From NCBI GenBank assembly GCA_003280025.1, contig QCGD01000001.1, positions 207,983-271,982 on the forward strand: a DNA stretch of 64,000 nucleotides, written 5' to 3'. Both the position numbers and the translations under genes were made by a program. Under the pieces are notes generated by a model. The model made no database searches and had not been told where the DNA came from. It was given only the letters and a program-made list of their open reading frames with translations. Of this stretch, positions 25,100 to 34,426 are shown one piece after another. Each line of letters begins with the position of its first letter. The first letter of the stretch is position 1. Origin of the DNA: Prochlorococcus sp. AG-363-P06 (GTDB taxonomy: Bacteria > Cyanobacteriota > Cyanobacteriia > PCC-6307 > Cyanobiaceae).

Positions 25100-25330
25100 T
25101 TATTTTTTTCTCTTTGGGTATAAACTTTCTAATTTTTTTCTTTTCTCAATTTTTGCATTAATTCTTACCTCTTTTTCTTTCTTCTTTATTTCATCATTTA
25201 TTTTATTTTGCCTATAACCAAACCAAAGAAGAATCCATAATAATATAGTTAATATTAAAAGTAATGCATATTGGCTAGTCATGGGAAAGCTAGCATCAGA
25301 ATATTTAACGTAGGCAAATATTAAAATCAT
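25100..25330 (-). CDS. 76-residue membrane protein with basic tail
   Basis: An N-terminal polar stretch is followed by one helix (QYALLLILTILLWILLWFGY). A long, highly charged, coiled-coil-like tail comes next (KINDEIKKKEKEVRINAKIE) and ends in LESLYPKRKK. The ATG at residue 17 (25282) would place the helix directly at the start and is an alternative. The function is unknown. Confidence 0.55.
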   Translation of the reverse strand: MILIFAYVKYSDASFPMTSQYALLLILTILLWILLWFGYRQNKINDEIKKKEKEVRINAKIEKRKKLESLYPKRKK

Positions 25331-25516
25331 CTAATTAAAATACTGGATAAGAGGAAATAATGGGTATTTATTTCCAAAAAAATTAAAATCTAACTAAATA
25401 GAATATATCTTTTAAAAAGATTTTTTTATATTTAATTTATAAATAATTACTGCCATAATTTTTTCTTAAAACCACCTTGCTATTATCAAACTAAGGCATA
25501 TGAATACAGAAAGTTT

Positions 25517-26749
25517 TTGGATCCTTTTGATTTAGCTGTAATAGGAGGAGGCGCAGCAGGTTTTATGACGGCAATAACGGCTGCTGAAAATGGAGTTAAG
25601 CGAATAATAATTCTTGAAGGCTCATCTAAAATTATGGAAAAAGTAAGAATAAGTGGAGGTGGCAGATGTAATGTTACTAATGCAACATGGATACCGAATG
25701 AATTAGCTGAAAATTATCCTAGAGGGGGTATTCGGCTTCTGGAGTCATTTAATCGTTTCGCAGCTGGAGATGTATTTGATTGGTTTGAAAAAAGAGGATT
25801 AAAATTAAAAATTGAAGACGATCTAAGAGTTTTTCCAGTATCAAATTCATCTTCAGATGTAATTAATTGTTTAACAAAAGCAGCAATTAAAAGAAATGTT
25901 GAGATATCTACTAGATTTTTTGCAAAGGAAATATTAATAACTGGTGACAATCTATTCAATATATTAAGTCGTCAAAAGGAAAAAATAATTGCGAGAAATA
26001 TTATGCTCTCTACTGGTGGCAATCCAAGTGGATATAAATTGGCTGAAAACCTTGGTCATAGCATAGTAAAGCCTGTACCATCACTTTTTACTTTTTCTAC
26101 AAAAGAACCAAAATTGAATGAATGCAGTGGTGTATCTATTCAGAATATAGATATAGCAATTAAACTAAATAATAAGACTTTTCAAAATAGAGGCGATTTA
26201 TTAATAACTCATTGGGGTTTTAGCGGTCCTGCTGTATTAAAACTCTCTTCAATTGCGGCAAGAGAACTGTTTGAGCAGAAATATAAATTTGATTTAATAA
26301 TTAAATGGTCAAATTTAGAATACAAAGAGTTAAAAGAAAAAATGAATTACATAAAAGTAAATAAAGGGAAATTGAATTTAATTAATATCAGACCTCTTCC
26401 ATTCTTAACGAAAAGATTATGGATATTTTTATTAAATAAACTCGATATTAATCAAAATAGGAAGTGGTCAGATTTGCTCGCAGATGAAAGAGAAAGAATT
26501 ATAGATTGTCTTTTAAAAGATAAATATGTTATTTCTGGTAAAGGGCCATTTGGCGAGGAATTTGTTACTTCAGGAGGAGTAAAAATTAATGAAGTTAATT
26601 TTAAAACTATGGAGAGTTTAATATGTCCGGGATTATTTTTTTCTGGAGAGGTTTTAGATGTTGATGGTATTACAGGTGGATTTAATTTTCAACATTGTTG
26701 GACAAGCGGATGGCTTGCTGGAAAGGCGATCGCTAAGTTGAAAGAATAA
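25517..26749 (+). CDS. BaiN/HI0933-family FAD-dependent oxidoreductase
   Basis: A 410-residue flavoprotein of the HI0933/YhiN/BaiN family, recognised by the dinucleotide-binding start AVIGGGAAGFMTAITAAENG, the GGGRCNVTNA motif near 47-56 and C-terminal FFSGEVLDVDGITGGFNFQH. The true substrate is unsettled for the family. The start must be TTG at 25517, because the nearby ATG at 25500 is out of frame. It begins the core-genome part of the window; a weak hairpin (CAATAATTA...TAATTATTG, 26761-26790) follows. Confidence 0.85.
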   Translation: MDPFDLAVIGGGAAGFMTAITAAENGVKRIIILEGSSKIMEKVRISGGGRCNVTNATWIPNELAENYPRGGIRLLESFNRFAAGDVFDWFEKRGLKLKIEDDLRVFPVSNSSSDVINCLTKAAIKRNVEISTRFFAKEILITGDNLFNILSRQKEKIIARNIMLSTGGNPSGYKLAENLGHSIVKPVPSLFTFSTKEPKLNECSGVSIQNIDIAIKLNNKTFQNRGDLLITHWGFSGPAVLKLSSIAARELFEQKYKFDLIIKWSNLEYKELKEKMNYIKVNKGKLNLINIRPLPFLTKRLWIFLLNKLDINQNRKWSDLLADERERIIDCLLKDKYVISGKGPFGEEFVTSGGVKINEVNFKTMESLICPGLFFSGEVLDVDGITGGFNFQHCWTSGWLAGKAIAKLKE

Positions 26750-26851
26750 AGAAAAAAAATCAATAATTATATTTTTTTTATTAATTATTGAGAAGGAAAA
26801 ATTTTTTCTTGGTCAATTTGATTCTAAAGTTTTAATAATTGAGAGCTGCTC

Positions 26852-26911
26852 ATGAAAAATCTTATCTCTAAATGCGAAGAAGAAGAAAAGAGATTAAAAG
26901 CCTTAGCGTAA
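26852..26911 (+). pseudogene. original start of the GAF gene, ended by in-frame TAA
   Basis: The ATG at 26852 opens MKNLISKCEEEEKRLKALA, then TAA at 26909-26911, then YRILGTKPEACYDD in the same frame. GAF-domain proteins typically begin with a charged helix and a (L)xxYxIL(D/G)T motif, so the stop lies inside a conserved segment. One base change (CAA or AAA to TAA) explains it. Confidence 0.7.
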
Positions 26912-26920
26912 TACAGAATA

Positions 26921-27541
26921 TTGGGAACTAAGCCAGAAGCATGTTATGACGACATCATAAAAATGGCCTCTTCAATTTGTAATGTTCCGATTTCTTTAAT
27001 GACTTTGGTAGATAAAGATAGACAATGGTTTAAAGCTAAAGTTGGACTTCAAATATCTGAAACTAGACGAGATTGGTCCTTTTGTACCCATGCAATAAAA
27101 GAAAATTCACCATTAATTATTCATGATGCATTGCAAGATGAAAGATTTATAAATAATCCATTGGTTACTGGAGATCCTAATATTCGTTTTTATGCTGGTT
27201 TTCCACTTAGAAATAGTGATGGTAATAAACTAGGAACTCTATGCGTTATTGATATAAAACCAGGGAATTTAACGAGTCAGCAATTTAATATTATGGAAAT
27301 ATTGTCTAGGCAAATAGTATCTTTTTTAGACCTAAGAAAAAAATCACTAAATTTATTAGATGCATTGACTAATATTCATAAACAAGAAGGGATTTTATCT
27401 GTGTGTTCTTATTGCCGAGAAGTAAAAAATAAAGATGGAGATTGGATGCATTTAGAAAAATATCTTTCAAACATTAGTGACATAAGATTTAGCCATGGAG
27501 TTTGCGATAATTGCATGGAAAAGTATAGAGGTATGGAATAA
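26921..27541 (+). CDS. GAF-domain protein, N-terminally interrupted
   Basis: The GAF domain (about residues 5-150 from TTG 26921) is intact: ISLMTLVDKDRQWFKAKVGL, then SFCTHAIKE, PLIIHDALQDERF and GFPLRNSDGNKLGTLCVID. The C-terminal VCSYCREVKNKDGDWMHLEK and FSHGVCDNC segment is often attached to GAF or response-regulator proteins and has two Cys pairs that could bind metal. Expression would require re-initiation at TTG 26921, just downstream of the TAA at 26909. The ligand is unknown. Confidence 0.75.
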   Translation: MGTKPEACYDDIIKMASSICNVPISLMTLVDKDRQWFKAKVGLQISETRRDWSFCTHAIKENSPLIIHDALQDERFINNPLVTGDPNIRFYAGFPLRNSDGNKLGTLCVIDIKPGNLTSQQFNIMEILSRQIVSFLDLRKKSLNLLDALTNIHKQEGILSVCSYCREVKNKDGDWMHLEKYLSNISDIRFSHGVCDNCMEKYRGME

Positions 27542-27675
27542 AAAAGATTTTTTTGAAGATGGTCAAAAAAACTTTTTAGAATCCCAGAATTAATTTTTTG
27601 ATTTTTAACTTAATATTCTTTTTCTAAACAAATCCTTTTTTTGGTGGTTAGTATTGTATAAATTTAGACTCAAAA

Positions 27676-28161
27676 ATGTTACTAGGAACTTTATTTACAG
27701 GTGAAATTGCTAAAAGTGCGCTAGTGGCTTACATACATTATTTAGGCATAATATTGTGCTTTGGGGCGCTTTTTTTTGAAAGATTAACTCTTAAAGTTGA
27801 TCTTAATAGGAATGAGACAATTGCAATGATTATTGCAGATGTGGTTTACGGTTTAGCAGGAGTCGCAATATTGGTTACTGGTATTTTACGTGTTAAATAT
27901 TTTGGCCAAGGGGGAGATTTTTATACTGCTAATCCTGTTTTTTGGATTAAGGTGTCTCTTTACGTCTTAGTCGGATTACTTTCTTTATACCCAACAACAA
28001 CCTACATTTTATGGGCTATACCACTAAGCAAAAATAAATTACCAGAAATTTCTGAGAATCTTGTTAAGAGGTTTAGATTTATAATTACAACAGAATTAGT
28101 AGGCTTTGCTGCTATACCTATTTTTGCAACTCTTATGGCTAGAGGGGTTGGTCTGGGTTGA
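27676..28161 (+). CDS. DUF2214 family membrane protein
   Basis: A 161-residue inner-membrane protein with four hydrophobic segments (about 12-32, 48-70, 88-112 and 132-158). It has the family pattern ALVAYIHYLGI, ERLTLK, GILRVKYFGQGGDFYTANPV and FWIKVSLYVLVGLLS. The function is unknown, though the conserved histidine and charged helix ends suggest heme or redox involvement, which is inference. Its stop overlaps the TTG start of the DUF1643 gene. Confidence 0.8.
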   Translation: MLLGTLFTGEIAKSALVAYIHYLGIILCFGALFFERLTLKVDLNRNETIAMIIADVVYGLAGVAILVTGILRVKYFGQGGDFYTANPVFWIKVSLYVLVGLLSLYPTTTYILWAIPLSKNKLPEISENLVKRFRFIITTELVGFAAIPIFATLMARGVGLG

Positions 28162-28691
28162 AAAATTCATTATTAGAAAGAAATTGCATAATCAGTAAAG
28201 ATAAAAAATATAGATGGAGTTTAAGTTATAAAATCTCTAACTCTAAAAAAGAAATAATTTTTATTGGTTTAAATCCTTCACTATCCGATTCTGTTTACCT
28301 TGATAATACAACAAAGAAAATAATCAAAATTTGCAGAAATTACAATTATGGCAAACTAAAACTTCTCAATCTTTTTGCTTTAATCTCTAGTAATCCCAAA
28401 AGACTATTTACTCATCAAAAACCCATTGGCTACCTAAATAATAAGTTTATTTATAAGAATCTAAAACATTGGTCAGAAAATATAAATTGCCATTTATGGT
28501 TGGGTTGGGGCAATAAAGGCACATTTCTTAATAGAAATAAAAAAGTTTCAAAAATAATCATGAAATTTTATTCAATAAAAAAAGATCATTTTGAGAAACC
28601 TCTTGGACCACTTTTTATAAAAAAAACGATGAAACATAATCCAATTCATCCTTTATATTGTTCTGATCAATCTATACTAAAATCTGAATAA
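28158..28691 (+). CDS. DUF1643 family protein
   Basis: A 177-residue soluble protein. The hallmark IFIGLNPSLSDSVYLDNTTK is at about 35-54, followed by YGKLKLLNLFALISSNPKRL and WLGWGNKGTF. The family's function is unknown, and it resembles uracil-DNA-glycosylase folds only loosely. The TTG start at 28158 overlaps the DUF2214 stop by four bases, so the two genes are translationally coupled. Confidence 0.8.
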   Translation: MKNSLLERNCIISKDKKYRWSLSYKISNSKKEIIFIGLNPSLSDSVYLDNTTKKIIKICRNYNYGKLKLLNLFALISSNPKRLFTHQKPIGYLNNKFIYKNLKHWSENINCHLWLGWGNKGTFLNRNKKVSKIIMKFYSIKKDHFEKPLGPLFIKKTMKHNPIHPLYCSDQSILKSE

Positions 28692-28776
28692 CAATTTGAA
28701 TTCAAATTTGTTAAATTAGCAAACCTTAGCTATTTAATAAAATATATGTTAATTTTAATTATTAATTGAAAACAAT

Positions 28777-28905
28777 ATGAAAATCTCAAAGCAATTAAAT
28801 AAATTAAAAAGCTTAAATGTTGAGGCCGAAAAATGTTCTACAAGAGAAGAAGCAAAGAAAATAATTAATAAAGCTAATAAAGCGCAAAGTAAGATAAATC
28901 AATAA
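28777..28905 (+). CDS. 42-residue basic protein of unknown function
   Basis: The ATG at 28777 opens MKISKQLNKLKSLNVEAEKC, then STREEAKKIINKANKAQSKI and NQ. A lysine- and alanine-rich single helix with one cysteine. It could be a small nucleic-acid-associated or coiled-coil peptide. No family is recognised. Confidence 0.5.
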   Translation: MKISKQLNKLKSLNVEAEKCSTREEAKKIINKANKAQSKINQ

Positions 28906-29000
28906 ATCAATAATTATATTTAATCACCTTTTATAGCTAATAATCTTTCTTGTAGAAAATTCCTCTCTTAAAATTTATGATAATAGGCTAAAAATATTTT

Positions 29001-29729
29001 ATGAACTTTAAAGTTATTAAATTGAGAAGATCTAGTGAAAGATTTATATCAAGTAGAGAATGGCTTAAGTCAATGCATTCATTTTCTTTTGCTGAACATA
29101 GAGATCCATCTTGGGACAATTTTGGGAAAATTAGAGTCATAAATGAAGATATTATTTCTCCTAATTCTGGGTTTGCCAGCCATTCGCATTCCAATATGGA
29201 GATAATTACTGTTGTCACAAAAGGTGCAATAACTCATAGAGATTCATTAAATAACTTAGGAAAAATTTGTGAAAATGAAGTTCAAGTAATGTCTGCTGGT
29301 ACTGGAATCTCACATAGTGAGCAAAATGAAGAAAATAAAATCTGTAAGTTGTTTCAGATTTGGATATTCCCGAATCTAAAGAATCTCAAACCAGATTATA
29401 AGCAAAGGTCAATTGAAAAAACTTTTGGGGAACATCTTATTATTTCGTCAGAGCCTAAGAGAAATAAACTTTTTATTAATCAAGATATTGCTATATGGCG
29501 ATGTAGATATAAGCCTCTCAAAGAAAAACATTTGCCCTCAGAAATAAAAAAATTTAATTGGATACAAATAATTGATGGTGATTTACTTCTAAGGTCTAAA
29601 TATAATTCTTTAGATGTTGGTCTATCTTCGGGGGATGGTTTGGGGTTTGAGGCCTCTAATGCCAAAGATTTTTCTATAGAAACTGAAGAAGAAGTAGATT
29701 TTCTTTTGATTTCGATGGCGTCTTTATAG
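29001..29729 (+). CDS. pirin family protein
   Basis: A 242-residue bicupin. The first domain carries FGKIRVINEDIISPNSGFAS, the metal-site motif HSHSNMEIITVVTKGAITHR and VQVMSAGTGISHSEQN, which supply the usual three histidines and a glutamate. Pirins act as redox-sensitive iron proteins or quercetin dioxygenase-like enzymes; the role in cyanobacteria is uncertain. The second domain (about 130-242) is the usual shorter barrel. The opposite-strand frame at 29480-29812 is a shadow. Confidence 0.9.
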   Translation: MNFKVIKLRRSSERFISSREWLKSMHSFSFAEHRDPSWDNFGKIRVINEDIISPNSGFASHSHSNMEIITVVTKGAITHRDSLNNLGKICENEVQVMSAGTGISHSEQNEENKICKLFQIWIFPNLKNLKPDYKQRSIEKTFGEHLIISSEPKRNKLFINQDIAIWRCRYKPLKEKHLPSEIKKFNWIQIIDGDLLLRSKYNSLDVGLSSGDGLGFEASNAKDFSIETEEEVDFLLISMASL

Positions 29730-29732
29730 CTT

Positions 29733-30047
29733 TTATTCTTCAGAGTCTTTGTTAAATGCATTAAGTGCCTGTAATGCCATATTAAGATGAACTTCCATAG
29801 CTCCCAGAGCAATTAATGAATTTGAAGATTTATCATTTAATAAATTCTTGTTTCTTTTTGATATTGTTTTGATTACATCCTTGGTTATGTTCTCCCAATT
29901 ACTAATTAAATCATTAAATTCTCTTTTTTCTGTATCATCAATATTTCCTAGGTCATCAGAAAAAGAAACATCTTTTTGTGCGTTAAGCATCAAATAGCTT
30001 AATTTTTTATGGCTTATTGATTGAGGTAAATTGTTAGATTCACTCAT
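29733..30047 (-). CDS. 104-residue helical protein of unknown function
   Basis: A soluble protein (MSESNNLPQSISHKKLSYLM...) with an acidic middle (DDLGNIDDTEKREFNDLISN) and a C-terminal helix (SLIALGAMEVHLNMALQALN). It converges on the pirin with three bases between stops. It looks like a conserved cyanobacterial hypothetical; no function is known to me. Confidence 0.65.
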   Translation of the reverse strand: MSESNNLPQSISHKKLSYLMLNAQKDVSFSDDLGNIDDTEKREFNDLISNWENITKDVIKTISKRNKNLLNDKSSNSLIALGAMEVHLNMALQALNAFNKDSEE

Positions 30048-30172
30048 TTTTAATACCAGATTTATAATTAAAATCTAACTAATTAACTGTATATTTGCTA
30101 GTGATCTATTGGTTGTGATGACCGACCAGATTATTAATTCTAAGTATATTAATACTTAACTTTATAATTTAA

Positions 30173-31570
30173 TTAAAATTTTTCTTTAATTAATCTCTTA
30201 AAAAAATCACCTCTTTCTTCATAATTGCTAAATTGATCAAAACTTGAGCATGCTGGTGAGAATAATAATGTATTAACTTTATTCTTTTTTAAATAAGGGA
30301 AAATAAACTTTATTAATTCTGTTAGATCTGGAAATTCAAAAATATCTTTTGTAAATCCACCATCAATTAGCCCTTTTTTTAGAATTTTTGAGCTCTCTCC
30401 AAAAAGAAAAACAGTTTTGGCTTTTGTATTTAAAACTTTTATCCATTCACTATATTGATGGCCTTTGAGTCTCCCTCCGGAAATTATTATTAGTTCACCA
30501 TTAATTGACTTTATTCCGGCAATAGAAGAATCAAAGTTTGTAGATTTACTGTCGTTAATTATTTCCAGATCATTTTGTTTATAAATTGTTTCTAATCTAT
30601 GAGGGAGTTGTTTATAACTAGATAAGGAATCATTAATATTTTTTGCAGATAAACCAATTTTTCTTGCTGCAGCAATAGCTAATAAGAGATTTTGAAAATT
30701 ATGATTCCCTTTTAAAATAAAATTATCAAGCTTAAAAAGTCTTTCATTTCTCTCTAGGATATATTCTTGATCATCTATACAATAATCACATTTTTCTATA
30801 GCTGATTTATTTAAAAAAGTTGTGACCCAAATTCCATCTGAGAGAGATTGATAGTTTCTTCTTAAGTTTTCATCGTCATAATTATAAATTCTAAATTCTG
30901 AATTTTTTAGTAAACTTTTTTTTATTTTAAAATAATTTTCAAGGGTTTTATGTCTTTCAAGATGATCCTCTGTGAAGGTAGTCCAAATTCCAATTTTAGG
31001 TTTCACTTCGGGAGCTATTTCTATTTGATAACTGCTTAATTCAGCTACAACCCAGTCAATTTTCTCATGTTTTTTAGCATGAGCATATTTACATAATGGA
31101 GTGCCAATATTACCAGCAAATGGAGCAAATAAATTATTTTTGCATAGTATATGGCTTAGTAAGTGAGTAACGGTAGTTTTCCCATTAGTGCCTGTAATCC
31201 CGATCCAATTTGTATCATTTAAACTTGCCCATGCAATATTTACTTCTCCGATTACTTTGACCCCATTTTGTTTTAGTTTAAGTACCGTTTGATGATCACT
31301 AGGTATTGATGGACTTACAACAACAGATTCAATTTCTTTTAACCATGGATTAATTTCTTCAAATATAAATTCTTTATTGATAGAAACAAATATATCCAGT
31401 TTTTCGAGCTCTTTTTTTCTTTCTAAGATTTCTTTACTATGGTTACTTTCCCAAACAATTACTCTTTTATTTATGCTTCTTAAAAACTTAGCAGCCCAAA
31501 ATCCAGATTTTCCTAATCCAATAACAAAATTGGTCTTTTTGGGTTTACTTAAATAATTATTATCTTTCAT
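30173..31570 (-). CDS. murD: UDP-N-acetylmuramoylalanine--D-glutamate ligase
   Basis: A 465-residue cytoplasmic peptidoglycan enzyme that adds D-glutamate to UDP-MurNAc-L-alanine using ATP. The N-terminal Rossmann-like domain has [15 protein letters not shown], the central ATP domain has the P-loop [15 protein letters not shown] near 130, and the C-terminal domain has [18 protein letters not shown] and [12 protein letters not shown]. Length and motifs fit MurD rather than MurC, E or F. It stands alone here. Confidence 0.95.
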   Translation of the reverse strand: MKDNNYLSKPKKTNFVIGLGKSGFWAAKFLRSINKRVIVWESNHSKEILERKKELEKLDIFVSINKEFIFEEINPWLKEIESVVVSPSIPSDHQTVLKLKQNGVKVIGEVNIAWASLNDTNWIGITGTNGKTTVTHLLSHILCKNNLFAPFAGNIGTPLCKYAHAKKHEKIDWVVAELSSYQIEIAPEVKPKIGIWTTFTEDHLERHKTLENYFKIKKSLLKNSEFRIYNYDDENLRRNYQSLSDGIWVTTFLNKSAIEKCDYCIDDQEYILERNERLFKLDNFILKGNHNFQNLLLAIAAARKIGLSAKNINDSLSSYKQLPHRLETIYKQNDLEIINDSKSTNFDSSIAGIKSINGELIIISGGRLKGHQYSEWIKVLNTKAKTVFLFGESSKILKKGLIDGGFTKDIFEFPDLTELIKFIFPYLKKNKVNTLLFSPACSSFDQFSNYEERGDFFKRLIKEKF

Positions 31571-31919
31571 TAAATTTTAAATTAGATTAATAATAATGTC
31601 TTTAGGCATTTATTCAATCATGAACTAATAATTTATCCTAGGATGTTTTTCTTAATCAAAGACATTAAAGGAAAGATAATGCTAAATATTGATTCTCTTG
31701 GTTTTATAAAAAATGAGAGAGAAATGCTCCAGGTGATTTATTAGAAAAGTTCTTAACTCCATCAAAGGTTTAGAGCGATTTTCAATGAAATCTTGATGGT
31801 TTTATTCAACTATCAAAAAGTTTGATGAAAAAATTATGTCGCTAATTTAATTTATGAAACTCGCAGAGAGCAAGTTTTATATTTTGAATTACTTTCTTAA
31901 ATTAGTAAAAATGAAAAAC
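31571..31919. other. intergenic with a possible frameshifted gene remnant
   Basis: Frame 31643-31744 reads MFFLIKDIKGKIMLNIDSLG, then FIKNEREMLQVIY and stop. A one-base shift near the NERE codons continues APGDLLEKFLTPSKV to a TAG at 31771-31773. The join looks protein-like, as in a broken gene, but no family is identified. The rest of the stretch looks empty. Confidence 0.3.
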
Positions 31920-32849
31920 TTATAAGAAATTACTAATTATTTCAAGACTCTTCTCCCATAAATTTTTTCTTTCTTTTTTATTCATAGCGAAAGGAGAAGT
32001 AGGAGATAGTTTTGGATGACCTCTGAAATTAAATTTAGGACCATAATGATCACCGCCTCTTGCATCTGGTGAAGTAGCTGCAAAAAGTTGAGGTAAAGCA
32101 CCCATCTCAGCAGATTGAAAAATAGGACTAAACAAACCCATGGAGAAAGTTTCGATTGGGCTGGGTTTAGGTTTTTGAGCAGTAAAAAGATTTGTTTTTG
32201 CTATTCCTGGGTGAGCAGCTAAAGAAAGTATATTTTTGTGTTTTAAGTTTTCATTTAGTTCCAAAGCGAACATTACATTTGCCAATTTGCTATTGGAGTA
32301 AGACTCCCATTTATTGTAATAGTTTTCTGCCCTGAGATTTCCCCATCCAACTTTGCCAAAAAATTGTGCCCCAGAAGTAACTGTTACAATTCTAGATTTT
32401 TCTCTTTTTTCAATTAAAGGAAGTAGCTTTAATGTCAAAAGCATATGAGCTAGATGATTTACTGCAAACTGTATTTCATATCCTTGAGCACTTAGTGTTC
32501 TTGGAGGGTGCATTATGCCTGCATTATTGATTAATAAATCGAGATTTTCAAAATTATCAAAGATTTTAGGCTGAACTGCAACAACATTATTAAAATCTGA
32601 CAAATCTAATTCTAGTGGAGTAAATATTCCATGAGGATTAAACGCTCTAAGTTTTTTTATAGTTTGATTAGACTTTTCAAGGGTTCTACATGCAACGATT
32701 ACATCAGCATTTTTCTCGGCAAAGGCTTTTGCTGTGAAGTATCCGAGGCCACTATTTGCACCAGTTATAAGTGCTGTTTTGCCTCTTAGATTAGGTATGT
32801 CAGATGTTCTCCAATTAGAAGTTTTAAGTCTAGAAATTGTGGCAGTCAT
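31920..32849 (-). CDS. short-chain dehydrogenase/reductase
   Basis: A 309-residue NAD(P)-dependent oxidoreductase of the SDR superfamily. The cofactor loop is TALITGANSGLGYFTAKAFA (near 26-45), with NNAGIM near 106, a serine near 160 and the catalytic YSNSKLANVMF near 181-191. The overall pattern (VIVACRTLEKS, LAAHPGIAKTNL) resembles retinol-dehydrogenase-like or protochlorophyllide-reductase-like SDRs. The light-dependent protochlorophyllide reductase itself is longer and has different motifs. Substrate unknown. Confidence 0.85.
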   Translation of the reverse strand: MTATISRLKTSNWRTSDIPNLRGKTALITGANSGLGYFTAKAFAEKNADVIVACRTLEKSNQTIKKLRAFNPHGIFTPLELDLSDFNNVVAVQPKIFDNFENLDLLINNAGIMHPPRTLSAQGYEIQFAVNHLAHMLLTLKLLPLIEKREKSRIVTVTSGAQFFGKVGWGNLRAENYYNKWESYSNSKLANVMFALELNENLKHKNILSLAAHPGIAKTNLFTAQKPKPSPIETFSMGLFSPIFQSAEMGALPQLFAATSPDARGGDHYGPKFNFRGHPKLSPTSPFAMNKKERKNLWEKSLEIISNFL

Positions 32850-33078
32850 TTAGTGATCCTGCAAATTGCTTATAAATGTAATCGAAACGTAATTACTAAT
32901 TCACTGTAAATACTGGAAGTAATTATCGTGAGCTAATTTTTTTCTTAGGTAAATCCTTAGCCAGTAAAAATGATCCTTAGATTGCTAAGTATAAATACTT
33001 AAATAAGTATTAGTTTTTTTGATTAATCCACGATGAGAACTGAGGCTAGTTATTTTTACTTAAAGAGATTTTTTCATA

Positions 33079-33633
33079 GTGCTTTCAACAATTCTTACAA
33101 AATCGTTTAGTAGAGATACTGCTTTATTAATTCTTCGAGTTTTTACAGGTACAGTGCTTATTCATCATGGCTACGAAAAATTAGCAAATATTGAAAATTT
33201 TGCAGATGCTTTTGTAAGACCTTTACATTTACCATTCCCAATCTTTTTCTCCTATATTGCCGCTTTTTCTGAAATTGGAGGAAGTTGGCTATTAATAATT
33301 GGTTTGGCAACAAGATTTGGTGCTTTAGCTATAGTAGGGACAATTTCAGTAGCGATATATCATGCTCTAGTTACTTCAGGATTCAATATTTTTCTTTTGG
33401 AGCTTTTACTTCTATATTTTGCGTCAGCAAGTTCAATAGTTTTAACAGGCCCTGGAAATTTTTCAATAGATGAAGTTATTATCCGAATTCTTAAATCAGA
33501 AGAATCAGAAGCAATTGAAACTTTATCTAAATCAGCAGTTTCATCTAAGGTAAATCAAGGTAAGCAAAAATATACCAAAGGTAGCTTATTTAAATTTCTT
33601 CAAGAGAATATACTTTCAGACATATCAGGCTAG
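33079..33633 (+). CDS. DoxX family membrane protein
   Basis: A 184-residue membrane protein of the DoxX family, with four helices in about residues 14-115: LLILRVFTGTVLIHHGYEKL, FFSYIAAFSEIGGSWLLIIG, GALAIVGTISVAIYHALV and the FASASSIVLTGPGNFSID end. Family members are linked to quinone or thiosulfate redox. The start is GTG at 33079. The C-terminal 55 residues are an extra soluble, charged tail. Its last codons overlap the convergent 57-residue gene by nine bases. Confidence 0.85.
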   Translation: MLSTILTKSFSRDTALLILRVFTGTVLIHHGYEKLANIENFADAFVRPLHLPFPIFFSYIAAFSEIGGSWLLIIGLATRFGALAIVGTISVAIYHALVTSGFNIFLLELLLLYFASASSIVLTGPGNFSIDEVIIRILKSEESEAIETLSKSAVSSKVNQGKQKYTKGSLFKFLQENILSDISG

Positions 33634-33798
33634 CTTTTTAGGATAAAGCTTTTTAATAAGCTTATCTCTTCTAAGATTTGTGTTTTTCTTTTCAATTTTA
33701 ATTCTTATTGTCGCTTCTGTAAGGCTTATTAAAAGTCCTAAAGCCGTTACCCAAGATAAAAAAATAAAATGTTTTTGAGGAATTTCAGAGAAATCCAT
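33625..33798 (-). CDS. 57-residue membrane peptide with basic tail
   Basis: The ATG at 33796-33798 opens MDFSEIPQKHFIFLSWVTAL, then GLLISLTEATIRIKIEKKNT, and ends in a basic stretch (NLRRDKLIKKLYPKKLA). One helix is followed by a long positive tail. Similar layout to the 76-residue protein at 25.1 kb, which also ends in YPK(R/K)K. It overlaps the DoxX gene's 3' end. Confidence 0.6.
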   Translation of the reverse strand: MDFSEIPQKHFIFLSWVTALGLLISLTEATIRIKIEKKNTNLRRDKLIKKLYPKKLA

Positions 33799-33874
33799 AA
33801 GAATAATGTTTCTTTATTTAAAACTGAACGATCGTTATATCTTTTTCAACCTAATTAAACAATTTAGAAATATT

Positions 33875-34426
33875 TTATGGATTAATTTCTATTTGTTTCC
33901 ATGTATTATTTTTTTTCCATAAATATCTTCTGTGAATAGGTTGTTCTAATTTAAGAAGATCTACCGATTCGATTTCAAATTTTAGAACTACAAAATTTTC
34001 TGGCTTAGATAGATTGTGTGGTATTTCATGATTAGATTGAAATTTTGTGTTAATTTTCTCGCCAGGAGATCCCCAGAACCATGAAGATTTTGACTTGTCA
34101 GATAATGTATTCCAATAATTTCCGTTATTAATCAATTCATTTATTTCTCCTTTGAATCTAAATTGCATTTTGCTTTTTAAAAAAAACCATAAAATTTCTG
34201 CATTAGGATTACATTTTAAATGCTCAATTTTTTCGCTTCTTCTATCTGTAAAAATAATCATTGAAGAATCTTTTTGCCATCCTCTAAAAACAACTGTTCT
34301 TAATCTAGGTTCATTTTTATCGTTAACTGTAGCAAGCTGAACCCATCTATTAGAAGGAGATTGACCTTCTTTTCTTCTTGAAGATTTTAAATTTTGCCTC
34401 CAACTTGGCAAGTTGTTTTCAAGCAT
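33875..34426 (-). CDS. PNPOx-like flavin-binding oxidase family protein
   Basis: A 183-residue protein of the pyridoxamine-phosphate-oxidase-like (PPOX) group. ATG 34424-34426 (MLENNLPSWRQNLKSSRRKE) is preferred to the open extension. Motifs are NRWVQLATV, PRLRTVVFRGW, MIIFTDRRSEKIEHL and the C-terminal RRYLWKKNNTWKQIEINP. FMN binding is the family expectation. It could oxidise pyridoxamine phosphate or another substrate. It overlaps the preceding (upstream, same-strand) gene by eight bases, implying coupling. Confidence 0.8.
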   Translation of the reverse strand: MLENNLPSWRQNLKSSRRKEGQSPSNRWVQLATVNDKNEPRLRTVVFRGWQKDSSMIIFTDRRSEKIEHLKCNPNAEILWFFLKSKMQFRFKGEINELINNGNYWNTLSDKSKSSWFWGSPGEKINTKFQSNHEIPHNLSKPENFVVLKFEIESVDLLKLEQPIHRRYLWKKNNTWKQIEINP

